DNA from: Dermatophagoides farinae
Taxonomy: Eukaryota; Arthropoda; Arachnida; Sarcoptiformes; Pyroglyphidae
Direction of reading: 5' to 3'
Length of the DNA stretch: 64,000 bases
NCBI RefSeq assembly: GCF_024713945.1
Contig: NC_134685.1
Span: forward strand, 1,178,001 to 1,242,000
Shown: positions 1 to 13,298 of the stretch, piece by piece
Numbering within the stretch: the stretch's first letter is position 1
How the letters are laid out: each line of letters opens with the position of its first letter
Notes under the pieces: model-generated
The model's database searches: none
Seen by the model: the letters and a program-made list of their open reading frames with translations, nothing else
What the model was told of the DNA's origin: nothing
Made by a program: the position numbers and the translations under genes

Positions 1-791
1 TACCATTTTGACGGATAAATTTGATGAAAATAGGAATAGGAATAGGAATAATATCCAAATGATGAACAAAATCGATAATGCAATTGGTGTTTGCAGTTTG
101 TTCTTTATTGTGTGTGTGTAATGCTCGTCATCATCATCATCATCTTTCGGGTGGAAAAATTCGCCAATAAACCTGAAGAATTTTTTTTTTTTTGCTATTC
201 ACATTTGTGAATTTAATCATAGAATATAAAAAAAGAATAGAATCTTCATCATCATCGTATTAACCAATATCTATATATATATCAAGTGTTTGTGTGTTCG
301 TGTGTGTGTGTGTGTGCAAAGAATTTTTTTTCATCTTTTTTTTTGATTCTCGATCCAGAATTAGAAATTGTTGTTTTGAATTGGTCATTTTTTTTGTCCA
401 CTTTATTCAAGTTTTTTTTTCTCTCGCAAACTTTTAATGTTTTTTTTCACCCCATTTTAATCGATAAAATTGTGTATGAAAATTATCATCAAACAACAAC
501 AACAATCGAAGACGACGATAATGAACAAATTATCCAAATTATAAATGTGATCCATAAAGAATTTATTTGTTGAGAATTTGTCGACAACAACAACAATAAT
601 AATCCATCCATTTCCATTTCCATTTTTTTTTATTCAATCAGAATTTCATCGTTGAAATTGACGTCGTTTAGTGAGTGCAATTCAAGACAAAAAAAAAATA
701 ACAACGAAAAGAAAAAAAGTTTTTTTATTGCACACGATCGACAGAATTTAATTTTTTCACTTGAATTTTCAGTTGATTCAGAAGACAGAAG
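1..791. other. Non-coding leader region upstream of the SLC7 gene
   Basis: No convincing coding sequence. The stretch holds GT and ATC microsatellites and several poly-T runs. A pyrimidine-rich tract ending in AG at 771-772 lies 20 bases before the ATG at 792, so the transporter may have a spliced 5' UTR. That is only a sequence resemblance. Confidence 0.4.
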
Positions 792-1504
792 ATGAGAGAA
801 TTGATTATAAATCTAACCAATAGAACATTAACGAAAATTGATCCAGGAAAATGGATGATGATGATGAGTAAATTATTGCGTACACGAGAACCGGATTCAA
901 CAGCCACTGATCAACAACAAACAGCAACAAAACTTGAAGTAAGTGTGTCTCGTAATAATTGGTTTATCGTCTTATAATAATTGGTTTATCGTCTTGTTCT
1001 TTTTTTTCTCATAAAATTCTCGGTATCTTTTTTTTTTTTTTTTAATCAATCCATAGAAATGTCTCAAAACACGAGATTTAGTGTCGCTTGGCGTTGGCAG
1101 CTGTGTAGGAACCGGAATGTACATAGGTGTTTATATTTGAAATATTTGATTAAAATTTTCAATTTTTTTCCCTTTGGAAACAAATGTGTTAATTTTTTTT
1201 GTTTTGTTTTTTGTTTTTGTTTTCGTTTTTGCCCCAAGTGGCCGGAATGGTTGCCAAAAATTTAGCCGGACCTGCTGTGATCATTTCATTCTTAATTGCT
1301 GGTATTGCAAGCCTTTTATCGGGTAAATATGATGATGATGATTATGTTTTTCCCGGAGGGGTGTGATGATGGTTAAATATTTCCTTTTCTGCTCAATGAA
1401 TCTGAAAAAAAAAGTTTTCTGTAATATTTGCATTCTGAAATTTTTTGTTTTCTCTTTTTCTCATTTTTCATTTCTCGAAATGTCCAATTTATCCATTTAC
1501 TGGA

Positions 1505-1540
<36 letters not shown>

Positions 1541-3476
1541 GCGTTTGTTATGCCGAATTTGGTGTTCGAGTGCCAAATACTTCAGGTATATATAAATTCA
1601 TTAACATTTTTAATCAGGAATTTTAACCAGGAAAAAATTTTTTTCTTCTTCTTTTCCTCTTTACCTGCCCATCACACACACACACACACCCGATTTATTC
1701 AACCGGAAATATGAATGGGTGATTTTTTCTTTTTCAATTTGGGTGTTCAATAAACATTCAGGCTCAGCCTATATGTATAGTTATGTGACTGTAGGTGAAT
1801 TCATTGCCTTTGTCATTGGATGGAATATGTAAGTGTGTGTGTGTGTGTGTGTATGCACTCGATTCTAGAATCGGAAATATCATCATTATTAATAAAATAA
1901 AAAAAAAAATTTTCTAGGATTCTTGAATATCTAATTGGATCTGCAGCCGGTGCTGCAGCAATTAGCGCCTGTATTGATTCAATGTATAATGGTCATATAA
2001 CATTATGGATCAGATCCAAATTCGGTACATTCATTGGCCATACACCGGATATATTTGCAGCAATTATAACCATTATAATGACATTAATATTGGCAACTGG
2101 AGTGAAAAAATCCCTTATGTTTACAAACATTTTAAATGCAATTAATTTTAGTATTTGGTTTTTCATTATTGCTTCATCATTATTTTATTTGGATTTTGAT
2201 AATTGGTCTGAAACAATAACAACAACAACAACAACAACAGCAGCAGCAGCGACAACAACAACAACAACAAACTATTATCACAACAACCACGATAGCAACA
2301 TTAAATGGACAAGAATTATCAACAGTCAAGTTGAATAATAATGATAATGATAATAATAATAGTCATCATCATCATCATCATCATCAAAATCATCAAAATA
2401 ATGATAATAATCATGATCATCATCATAATCATCAACGTGGTGTTATTGGTGGTTTTGCACCATACGGTTGGTCAGGTATATTGAATGGTGCTGCAACTTG
2501 TTTTTATGCATTTATTGGTTTCGATATAATTGCTACCACTGGTGAAGAATCAGAAAATCCACAACGTTCAATACCGACGGCCATTGTTACCAGTATGATT
2601 ATTGCATTAATTGCATATATTTCATCAGGTAAATATAAATTTTTGTTTCATTATTGTTTGAATTTTTAACTACATGATGATGATGATTTTGACATTTATA
2701 TAGGTTTAATAGTAACATTGGTCATACCATATTGGCAGATCGATACAAATTCACCGATAATTGAAATGTTTGCCGATGTTGGCGCAAATCGTTGTAAATT
2801 TTTTGCTGCCATTGGTGCTTTGGCTGGTCTTTTTGTTTCAATGTTTGGTTCAATGGTAAATTAATTGTTTTTTTTTTTTTTTTTTGATGAAATAAGCAAA
2901 AAAAAAATAAATAAATACCTAAGTAAAAATAAATAAACGAACGAAATCATCGATAAACAATCGAAATTTATTACATTCGAATCTTTTCCATTCATTCACG
3001 TCTAATTTTTGTTGTTGTTGTTGTTGTTTTTGTTATTTTATTATATCCAGTTTCCAATGCCTCGTGTTGTATATGCAATGGCTAAAGATGGTTTATTATA
3101 TCAAGAATTTGCACAAATATCACCATTTACAAATACACCGGTTAAATCAACATTAATATTTGGTTCATTCACAGCTTTTATTGCATTAATCATGTCATTG
3201 GAAGTATTGGTAGAAATGATGTCAATTGGAACATTAATGGCCTATACATTGGTATGTATATTGTCTCTATTTGTCTTTATGTGTGTGTGTGTGTGTGTAT
3301 CAATTGAATTCTTTGGATACCTATAGAAAGAGCTAGATCACGGCCGGTTAAGTTTTTATTAATTAAACTCATGCCATTCACTAATTAATGTGGAATTTTT
3401 TTTTCCCATTTTGTTCCACAAAAAGAAGTCCACATTATTTTCAATTAAACTTTGTGGCTATTATTTGCTTATTGTT

Positions 3477-3508
<32 letters not shown>

Positions 3509-5192
3509 CCACTTGAATAGATTCCATTTTCAATTATTTTCCAAGCAGTTTTCTTTTAATGTTGTTTTTGTTCATTTAATGTAAATAATTTCTTGTTGTT
3601 TTCTTTCATTTCTCTCTTTGTGTATTTATTATTGATTATTGATTTATAACTTAAACATACACACATATCTAGGTGTCAACCTGTGTATTATTATTACGTT
3701 ATCAGCCAACAAAAACGAATCTGATTGAATTATTACCACAATCAATACGTTCAGCATGTGTTACACCAAATAAAGAGATTCCACCTTCGTTTGTTCAACA
3801 ACAACATTATCCACCACCGCCTTCATTTGTTTGTCCATCAACAACAACAACAACAGCAACAATAACATCGATGAATCAAATGTCTAGACAGCAATGTTAT
3901 TCGAAAAAAATTTATGAATCATCCGACAGTGGTGGTGGTGATGATTATGATCCAAATTGGTCAAGACAAGGTAGTAAAGATGATGAATTTCTTGTACCCG
4001 GTACAGCTGGTCTACAATATGGTTCAGTACCATATCAACATGGTGGTAGCAGTAGCCGTCGGTAAGTTTTTTTTTGTTGTTTTTTTTATCGGAAAAAAAT
4101 TTTTCCAGAAATTTTCATTTAATTATAATCATCATCATCATATTATTTATGACACATTTACAGTTATGGTATACTTGATAAATATGAAAAATTATTAATG
4201 TATCTATTCCCATATGGTTGGCAAGTAAATACACCGGCAACAGAAGAAAGTGGAATGTATGTTGCACGTTTAGTTGGAATATTTCTTTTACTTGTACTTA
4301 TATTCGATATACAATTGGCCTGGCATATAAATTCCATAAATTGGAATAATAATCGTTTATTATTCCTATTATTTATGGTTTTATTCATCTCAATTATTGT
4401 TATTATACTAGCCATATCTAGACAGCCACAAATCAGGTATGTTTCGTTTTTGTGTTTTTGCATCATATAACTAGCATCATTTTGTTGCATGAAGAATAAA
4501 AAAAAAACATTAATTTTTTTCAAATTAATTTGAAAAAAATTATGTATTAATGGTGGTTATTATTATGTCATCATAGATGAAACGATGTGTTTTTTTTTAT
4601 TATCATTATCTTTCTCTTTCTGTCGTCCTCAAATATTCAATTCAATGTTTTCATGCATGATGATGATAAATTATTTATATTTATTTTTTTTCTATTTATG
4701 GAAACATTATTCATGATCCAACTAAATTTCTTTTTTTTTGCTTTTGCTTTTGCTTTTGCATTTGCTTTTTTTAGGTGTAATTTGAAATTCAAAGCGCCTG
4801 GAGTTCCATTCGTGCCTGCCATTGCAATTATTATAAATATTTATCTTATATTGAGACTTTCAATATTAACATTGGTACGATTCATCATTTGGATGACTAT
4901 TGGTATGTTGATGTTATTTTTGTTGTTGGAACAACTTCTACTACCTACTGTTACTGGAACCGATTCTTATTATTTATTTTCATTTTGATTCTAAGGTTTA
5001 TTCATTTATTTTGGCTATGGAATCAATCATAGCATTTTGGAACAACAAGAACAACAACAACAACAACAGCAAACAACAACAAATGATAATGATAATAATG
5101 GGCAACAAATTTTTAATGGTATCAATATTAATCAATTTCATTCACAACAGCAGCAGCAGCAGCACAACAACAACAACAAACAATGGAATTGA
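792..5192 (+). CDS. Cationic amino acid transporter, SLC7 CAT subfamily (12 exons)
   Basis: A multi-pass membrane transporter of the SLC7 CAT type (SLC7A1-4/A14), expected to move amino acids, probably cationic, across the plasma or lysosomal membrane. Exons by GT-AG and phase: 792-938, 1057-1126, 1239-1322, 1541-1585, 1762-1828, 1918-2628, 2704-2855, 3051-3251, 3673-4061, 4164-4436, 4775-4902, 4996-5192. Family blocks seen in order: [113 protein letters not shown], then the C-terminal helices. Exon 6 changes frame in a CAA/ACA repeat (about 2207-2362). A 157-bp GT-AG intron at 2206-2362 would join the halves; otherwise an indel is present. The end is also uncertain: the TGA at 5190 follows a Gln run, and another open frame continues to 5413. 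The substrate cannot be read from sequence. Confidence 0.88.
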
Positions 5193-8100
5193 AAATACCG
5201 GCAAATCGTTTAGCGCAAACATTTAATAAAAATAACCTTATCATAAATCCACCAATAAAATCGACGACAACAACAACATCATCATCATCATCATTTACAA
5301 GAACTGATTCAATCAGTCAAAAACCACCGATACCACCAAGACCAAAAAATCGACCACAACCAACATTGAAACATCAACAATCATCCACAACAAAATGGGA
5401 AACGTTTGATTAGAAAAAAAAAGAAAATTATTATCCGTCAATATCCAAAATAATGATGATGATGATGATTTCATTCATGATCATTGTTGACATAAATTGC
5501 AGAACAAGAACAACAACAACAACAACAAAAAACAAGATGAATATATTGTTTTGCCTTTATATTCGTATTCGTATTAATCAACAAAATAGCTTATTGGCTG
5601 TATTTTTTCAAAATTTTCAAACAGAAAATATTTTTCATTGAAATATTGTGAATCCGAGCTTAGTGAATCATTATTTTAGCTGCTTCTGTTGTTACTGAAT
5701 TTTTTTCCCTGTTTTCTGTTTTCTCATTCATTCACCTACACCATCGTTTCGATATATGAATCTTTACCATCGTGTTTTGTTTAATATTATATTCATCATC
5801 GTCCATCATCATTCATTGTCATCATTCATTCATTCATTTGTTTGTTTGTTTTTTGGTTGTTGTTGTTGTTGTTTTTCATTTCACCAAAAGATTTTATCAA
5901 GAACTATACACACCAAACAGAAAAAAACATACTTGCCCACACACACACACGCACACACACACACACACATACTAGATAGTGAATAATGGAATGAATTTTT
6001 TTTTTTTTTTTTTTTGTTTCTTTGAATTTTCTTCCAAAACTTACAACAATTTGTCTTCGTTTTCGTTATTTGTTCATCTGGAACACAGTATATTCAATAA
6101 TAATAAGAGAATATTCTTATGAAAGAAAGAAAGAAAGAAAAGAAAAAAATCAATGAACAAAAATAGAATTGTTGGTCAAAATTTTGAGGCTTTTTTTCAA
6201 ACACACCACCACCACCACCACCACCACAACCAACATCATCATCATCATCATCATCATCGTTGTTGTTGTTTATTCCATACACGCCCCAATTCACTTGAGC
6301 TTTTTGATTGTTCCAAAAAACAAAACAAAACAAAAAAATTCTTTTTCCCATTTCTTTCATTTTATTTTCTATGTTTGTTTGTTATAATTAGATTAGATTT
6401 AGAGAACTTGAGACAATTTTTTTTTGTTTGTTTGTTTGATTTCGATACTTTTTATTCGAATTGTGTGTGTGTGTGTGACTTAATACAATTTTCCGCTAAA
6501 TTACTTGTTTCAAAAAAAAAACAAAAACAAAAAAAAATTTCATCATCATCATCTCATCATCATCTTACCTTGAAACGAAACAAAAAAAAAATATTTTTTG
6601 TCCGATTATTATTAGCAGATCTATTTACTCATATTTGATGATGATGTTCAAAAGTTTTGATATACAAGAAAAACAGTGTTTTCATTCGAATTGTAGATTC
6701 ACAAATTGTGAAATAGAATCAAGAATCTGGAAAGGGAAAAAAAAACAGATTAAAAAACAAAAATGATGATGATGATGATGAGCAAAAAAAAAAAGAGAAA
6801 GAGAAAAACATTTGAATAATTTGCCAATACAAATTCTGTTTTTGGATTCTGATTGCACTTAGTTTGTTAGTTTTTTTTTAACTTGAAAATGGATTTTTTT
6901 CCGGTTTGTTGATTCTCATTGGAATTGGTAAGAAGAAAAAAAAAGTTTTTCATTTCTAATCATTAGAATTATTTGATTTCCTTTGGAATTATCACGATGA
7001 TGATGATGATCCGGAATAGGAAATCTAGAACAAAAAAAATAAATTTCTTTTTCAGGAACAAAATAATTTCGTCCACATTTGTTTTTTGATTTTTTTTTTT
7101 TTTTTTTTTTTTGATATTCTTGTTTTTTTTCAATTATTGTCAAATTTTGTCAACCATACACACACACACACACATGAACAAACAAACATGTTGTGTTATA
7201 CAATACCACCAACACCACCATGAAATATAAAACGTCCAAATGAAAAAAAATTTTTTTTTTTCGTTTTTGATTAACCAGATTGTTGTTGTTGTTGTTTTTT
7301 TTGGCTTATGTAAATAATTGTTGTTGCTGTTGCTGTTTTCTATGTATTTACCAATTTTTTTTTTTTTGGTTTCAATTTCGTGTTTGTCTGTGTGTTTGTT
7401 TGCGTGTGCATCATATTCATTCATTTATTCATTCATTTTTTTTACCAGAAAAATAATAACCGGATATCATTTTTTTGTGTGTGTGTGTGTGTGTGTGTGA
7501 TTTTTTTATTTGTAAAAACCAAAAAAAATTGTGATTTTTTATCATTTCACCATATGTTTTTTTGTTTTTGTGTGTGTGTGTGTGTGTCTGTTTATTGCTG
7601 TCCAATATTTGTCATATTTGTTTTTTTTTTGGAATTTAAAAAAAAAAATTTTTTTGTTTCCAATCCAAACAAACTTATCATCATAACACTGATCATCATC
7701 AACATCAACATCAACATCAACATTTCAATTCTTATCAATCACAAAAATTCCGTTCGATCTCCATTTTTAATTCATCGATCACATCGTCAATTGGCTATAA
7801 TTGTTAATTCCAAAACCAAAACAAACCAAAACAAAAAACATTTTTTCCCCTTTTTTTTTGTTTTCTTCTCTGCTGTGAATTATTATTATATTATAAATGA
7901 TTAAATGGTTATGATGATTATTAAAAATCAATTTATTGATAATGGGATAAACTAGATTTTTTCTCATTAATGATGATGATGATGATGATGATGATGGCCA
8001 ATATTACATCATACCATTATCATATCAATGTTGAAAAATCACCACAGCCATCACCATCATGGTCATTATCCACCAAACAGCAACAGCAACAGCATCATCA

Positions 8101-10895
8101 TCAATAATATCATCAATCTGACCATTATCTTTATTTTTTTTTGTTTATTTTTCACGATCATTATATAACCGATGTTTAATTAGTTTCATACATTACATTA
8201 CATACATACTATCCGTGTCAGTGTCTGTCTATGTAATAGTATAAAAAAAAGTAACTAGCTAACTAATAGTTCTGGTTCAGGTTCAGGTTTCGTTTTGTGT
8301 ATCCAACACAATCGTGTATAATACGAAGCAAACAATATATATAGAGAAAAAAAACGAATGAGAGGAAAAAAAATCAAAAAAAAAAAAATTTTTTTTTTAC
8401 GAATTTCTAGTTATTTTTTCCATGGCAAATGAAATAAAATGGCCAAAATGGCCAGAAAAAAAATAACAAAAACAAAAACCATCAGACTTATATAACCAGA
8501 AGATTGGCAAAAATTGCATTTACACATACTACAGCAGACAGGAGATAGCCACCAATTCAGGCATCAAATCATTATCATTTTATATATGCCGTTTGATTCG
8601 TTTTTTCTTGTTTTTCGTTTCATTTCATTTCATTTCAAATTTTTGTTGGTGGTGAATCAAACATTTTCCGATGTTTCTAGTGTTTTTGACTGACGATGAA
8701 GAGAGAAAAAAAAACACCATATAAATACGTCGTGTCTACTTTTTTTTTGTTTCTAATAGATAAATAGATAACTGGAGTAAGTGCGAGAGAAAAAAAAATT
8801 CTTTCATATAATAAATGGCTTTACGATAACGGCCCATTTCTTCTTCTTCTTATTCAGAATACGGAACTGAATGATGTTGGTGAATGTTGGTGATGATGAT
8901 GATGATGATGATACGCACTTATTATTATGGTGATGAAGATGATTATATGATGATGATGGTTCCATGTATGGAATGTCGCCCTTCTTCATTTTATTTCATT
9001 TCATTTCATTTCATCTACATCATCATCATCATTATTATCGTCACTATAATAAAATGAAATGAAATGGTATGTATGTTTTTTTTTTCTCTCTTTATTTCTT
9101 GAGGGTTTTTTTTTTTTTTGTTCTTTATTCTTGTTCTTGTCCACTTTTTTTCTCTATCTCTTTATATATACTCCACTGGATGTTTGATATCAATTAACAA
9201 CATGGACAAACCCCCGAAAAGGGTTGTTAATTATCATTTTTTTTTTACCAACAACAACAACAACAACAACAACTTGAAACACTTTATCATTTTCTATTTG
9301 AAGAAGAACTTGAATGATTTTGTTGTTGTTGTTGTTGTTGTTATTATTATTGTTCTGTCTAAATAAAGAATTCGATTCTTATATTGATTGAATAATGATG
9401 ATGATATTGACCAGAATGGTCATAAAATTTATAGAAAAATTCATCCGAAAAAAAAGCTAATAAAATCACAAATATTTTTATGTTTTGTAACCAACCAACT
9501 ACTACTAATCACCAATGAACATTGGATGATGACCAAGAAAAAAAAAATAAAATAATGTCACATTGTGATAAATTATACTGAATCAGTCTTGACCATTATA
9601 TATACATATATAATGCTGATGATTAACAATGGATAATTTCCACATAGACATTGAGTAACAAAAAAAAAATCGTCGTTGTAGTCGTTGTTCATTTAATGAT
9701 GAATAGAATAAAAACGAGTATAGATTAATATATATAAAGATATTATCTGGTGAAAAAAAAACAAAGAATAAAGCAGAATAATAACCAACTAGCACATCCA
9801 TCGTTGATGATGATGATGATGATGATTATAATGAAGAATAATTAGTCATTTTTTTTTGTTTACTCTCTATTATCCTATTACCTTGTTGTTCTTATTCAAG
9901 GTTTTCATTCATTCATTCCTTGTTGTTGTTGTTGTTGTTGCATCTAATCTGCATTCGTTTTTTTTTCTTGTCTCGTTTGTTGTTGTTGTTGTTGTTGTTT
10001 GTGTTTTCTTTTTTTTTGTTGGTCTTACACAGAGGAAAAAAATTAGTCAACAAAAAAAAATCTAGTTTCCTGTATATAAATAATGATGATGTTGATGTTT
10101 CTCATGTGATGGTTATTCTTTTCTCACATTTATTTGGACAAAAAAAATAAGGATGCTAAACGGATTATCTTTTGTTTTGCAATTCTTTGAATGTTTTTGT
10201 TGTTTTTTTTTATTTGTCTCAAATATATAAATTCTCAGAGATTCTGAATAACGAAAAAAACGCCCTCTTTATTTCAAACAAACAAACAAACACACACACA
10301 CACACACCGGTTTAAAATCATCATGATCATCATCAATTACTGTCCAATATATATAAATTATCGTACCAGGGACCATTTTGGTGTATGATGATGTACAACA
10401 ATGTTTAAAAATGAAGAAAAAAAAATTGATACAACGATCGTGATGATGATTATAAACAACATGCGTCTGTCTGCATGTTTGTTTGTTTGTTTTATTCACT
10501 CATCATCATCATCATCATTTTTTCCATGTCTAGTATAATAATAATAATAATAGCAACAGGCAATTTTCATTGATGAAAATTAAATTAGCAAAGAAAAAAA
10601 AATGAATAATTGAAATTCTTCGACAACAATTTGGGAAGGACCCTGGAGAACAAAAAAAAATTTGTAACAATTAAATGGCCATGGGCCACACATTCTTTTT
10701 TTTTGGTCAAATACCACACACATACACACAAATTGTATTGTGCACTTGTAAACGATAATCAATGAATGAAGAAAATATTTTTTTACTTTGACCATTTTTT
10801 TTTTCTTCACTATTTGCAATAACATTGCATTCCAATAATCAGAGGAAAACAAAAAATAAATTCAATCGAAACCAAAGAGTCTGGCTAGTCTCTAG

Positions 10896-10987
<92 letters not shown>

Positions 10988-11533
10988 TATATGTGCTTGT
11001 GTTTGTTCATGTCCTGACCCTCGAACTGATTGTCGAATGATGATGATGATGATGATGATGGCCACGACCACGACCACCATCGTTTTCAACGATATTTAGA
11101 TTGATGAAAGACGAGAGAGAGAGAGAGAGAGAAAAAAAAACAGAGTGGAGAACAAGTTTAAAGTCAATTCCATGGTCAAAAAAAAGAAAAGAAAAAATCT
11201 CTCTTTGGCATGTGTTTGTATGTGTGGCTGGTGAATGACTGATGATAATAATGATGATGATCATGATGAACATACAAACAGACACACACACACACCGATG
11301 AAGTACAAGAACATTTGTTGATGATCATCATCATCTTCATCATGACAACAACAACATACCAGAAGCAATCTGACGCCAGTCTTGTTTCTACAAGTCATCA
11401 TCATCATCATCATCATCGTTGATTTTGTCTGTTTATTTGTTTTAAGAAGAAAAAGAAAAAAAAACGATGCCCTAAACAAACCATGATTCAATGCATAAAA
11501 TTCGAATCATTATTGTAAACTACAGAATAAAGA
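5193..11533. other. Repeat-rich intergenic region
   Basis: About 6.3 kb without a recognisable gene. It contains a possible alternative C-terminal tail of the SLC7 gene (to 5413), GT, CA, ATG and CAA microsatellites, long poly-T runs (for example 5998-6015 and 7090-7112), and a small isolated open frame at 7994-8107. The many short open frames here encode only homopolymers (Val, His, Cys-Val, Phe) read from microsatellites. Confidence 0.6.
10899..10983. repeat. (CT)n microsatellite, about 85 bp
   Basis: An uninterrupted CT dinucleotide run seen directly in the sequence. A further short GA tract follows at 11112-11131. Confidence 0.95.
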
Positions 11534-13095
11534 ATGAAATTCTCTACATCATCATCATCATCATCAACAATAACAACATCTATGAACGGAAGTGGCCAAA
11601 ATTCTATTAATAATAATGCTGTTTATGTTAAAAGAATGACGATGAATAATCTAATTCATTCATTCAATTCATCAAATTCTTCATCATCATCATCAACATC
11701 ATCGAATTCGACCACTACAAATACAAATTATCAAGCATTACTAAATCATTTTCGTTCATGGCAAAGATCAAGAAAGATGAAAATGTTTTCATCATCATCG
11801 ACAATAACAAAAAATTCATCATCGTCATCATCATATGTTGGAAATCATCATCATCATCAAAATAATCCGATTAATAATCTTTGTTATCAATCTATTTTGA
11901 TTAATAATGATAACGATATTGATAATCATCAACCAAATCAACAACAAAAATTTCCACATTCAACAAAAACAACAACAACAACAAATCGAAAATATATGAT
12001 TGGTGGTGGTCGTTTAACTGGCACTAAATCATCGAATCCAATCGTTAGTTTTCTCAATAAAGGTGATGGTAAAATTGCACTTAATTTTAAAACAAAATCA
12101 TCACTACCACCGCCACCACCACAATCATCATCATCATCATTAGAAAAGCCGCTAGTCATTTTACAAAATGATAATCAACTTTATTCAATGGATATTTTAA
12201 TGGCTTCTGATCATCATCATCATTATCGAACATCGGAATCAAATTGTTATGCAACATTAGAACCACCCGATAATTATCAACAGCAACAGTCAAATGAGTC
12301 CAATTATATCATTGATCAGAATGATCCACTTGCAAATGAATCATGGTATTATGGTTCAATTGAACGTGAATATGCACAACAATTAATACGTAGTTGTCCA
12401 ACTGGATCATTTCTTGTACGACGATCATTGACACAGGATCATTGTTATGCATTAACAATTCGTGTTCCATATGATTATAATCATACAGGTGTTGCTCATT
12501 ATCTAATTTTATCGACAATAATCGATAATAATAATAATAATAATAATGCTGATGATGGTGATGATCAAAAACAACAACAACAACAAGAAATAATTAAATT
12601 TAAAATCAAAGGATTTCAAAAAGAATTTCCAACAATTTCATCATTAATAATACATCATAGTATTATGAAAGAACAATTACCATGTACATTACGTTTGATT
12701 CAAACAAAATTATCATCATCACCATCACCAATGTCGATGACAAATGGTACATTATATCGGAAGCATGATCATAATCATCATCATCATCATCATCAATCAC
12801 AGCCACAATCGGCGATTAATTTTTATCGAGGAAAAAAATCTCATTATGGTTGTGGTAATGGTGGTTCATTAACAACAACAACAACAACACCAACACCAAC
12901 AACAAAATCATTGTCCATGTATGGTTTATCAACCTATCGTTCAAATTGGAATCTTGTTCCATCACAGTTACAATCACCAAATCATCATCATCATCATCAA
13001 TATCGATCGATGATCGAATGGTCGATGTTGACCTCGATCCAACCTATCAACGGATACTTGAAAATTTTCGTAAAGCTATGGCTCATTGTAATTGA
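11534..13095 (+). CDS. SH2-domain protein, tensin-like SH2, low-complexity flanks
   Basis: A probable phosphotyrosine-binding adaptor. The N-terminal 270 residues are Ser, Asn, His and Gln rich. The SH2 domain spans roughly residues 271-390: it opens with WYYGSIERE, carries the FLVR phosphate-binding motif at residues 293-296, and ends with LPCTLRL, a tensin-type ending by family knowledge. A run of about 22 Asn, Asp and Gln residues (around 330-352) interrupts the SH2 fold at a loop. No PTB domain follows. The long frame from 11534 runs on to 13123, but its last 30 or so residues look non-coding. A neighbouring frame instead ends in DPTYQRILENFRKAMAHCN and a TGA at 13093-13095, which looks like the true C-terminus. 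GT-AG introns at 12855-12967 (113 bp) or 12924-12967 (44 bp) would join them; a small indel would too. The tensin assignment is tentative. Confidence 0.75.
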
Positions 13096-13298
13096 CATTT
13101 CATCATCATCATCATCATCATAATCATCTATTATTTGGTCAAAAAAAAAAATTTTTTTATTTATTTTTTTTCATTTCATTTCAAATAATAATAATCATAA
13201 TAATCATATTTGTGATAACTGAATTTCAGCTGCCCATTATTTTTCAATTGGTAATAATAATAATTTGATTATTACAACAACCAAAAAAAAAAAAAAAT

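Noticed and set aside
6153-6638. 161-codon plus-strand frame with a His run
   Set aside because: Composed of CAC/CAT repeats followed by Phe/Lys-rich poly-T/A translations; nothing conserved and no splice context.
7380-7904. 174-codon frame with Cys-Val and Ile-Asn repeats
   Set aside because: Entirely GT, poly-T and ATCAAC repeat; an artefact.
10825-11089. Leu-Ser and Arg-Glu repeat frames
   Set aside because: Translations of the (CT)n tract, open in several frames simply because a dinucleotide repeat has no stop codon.
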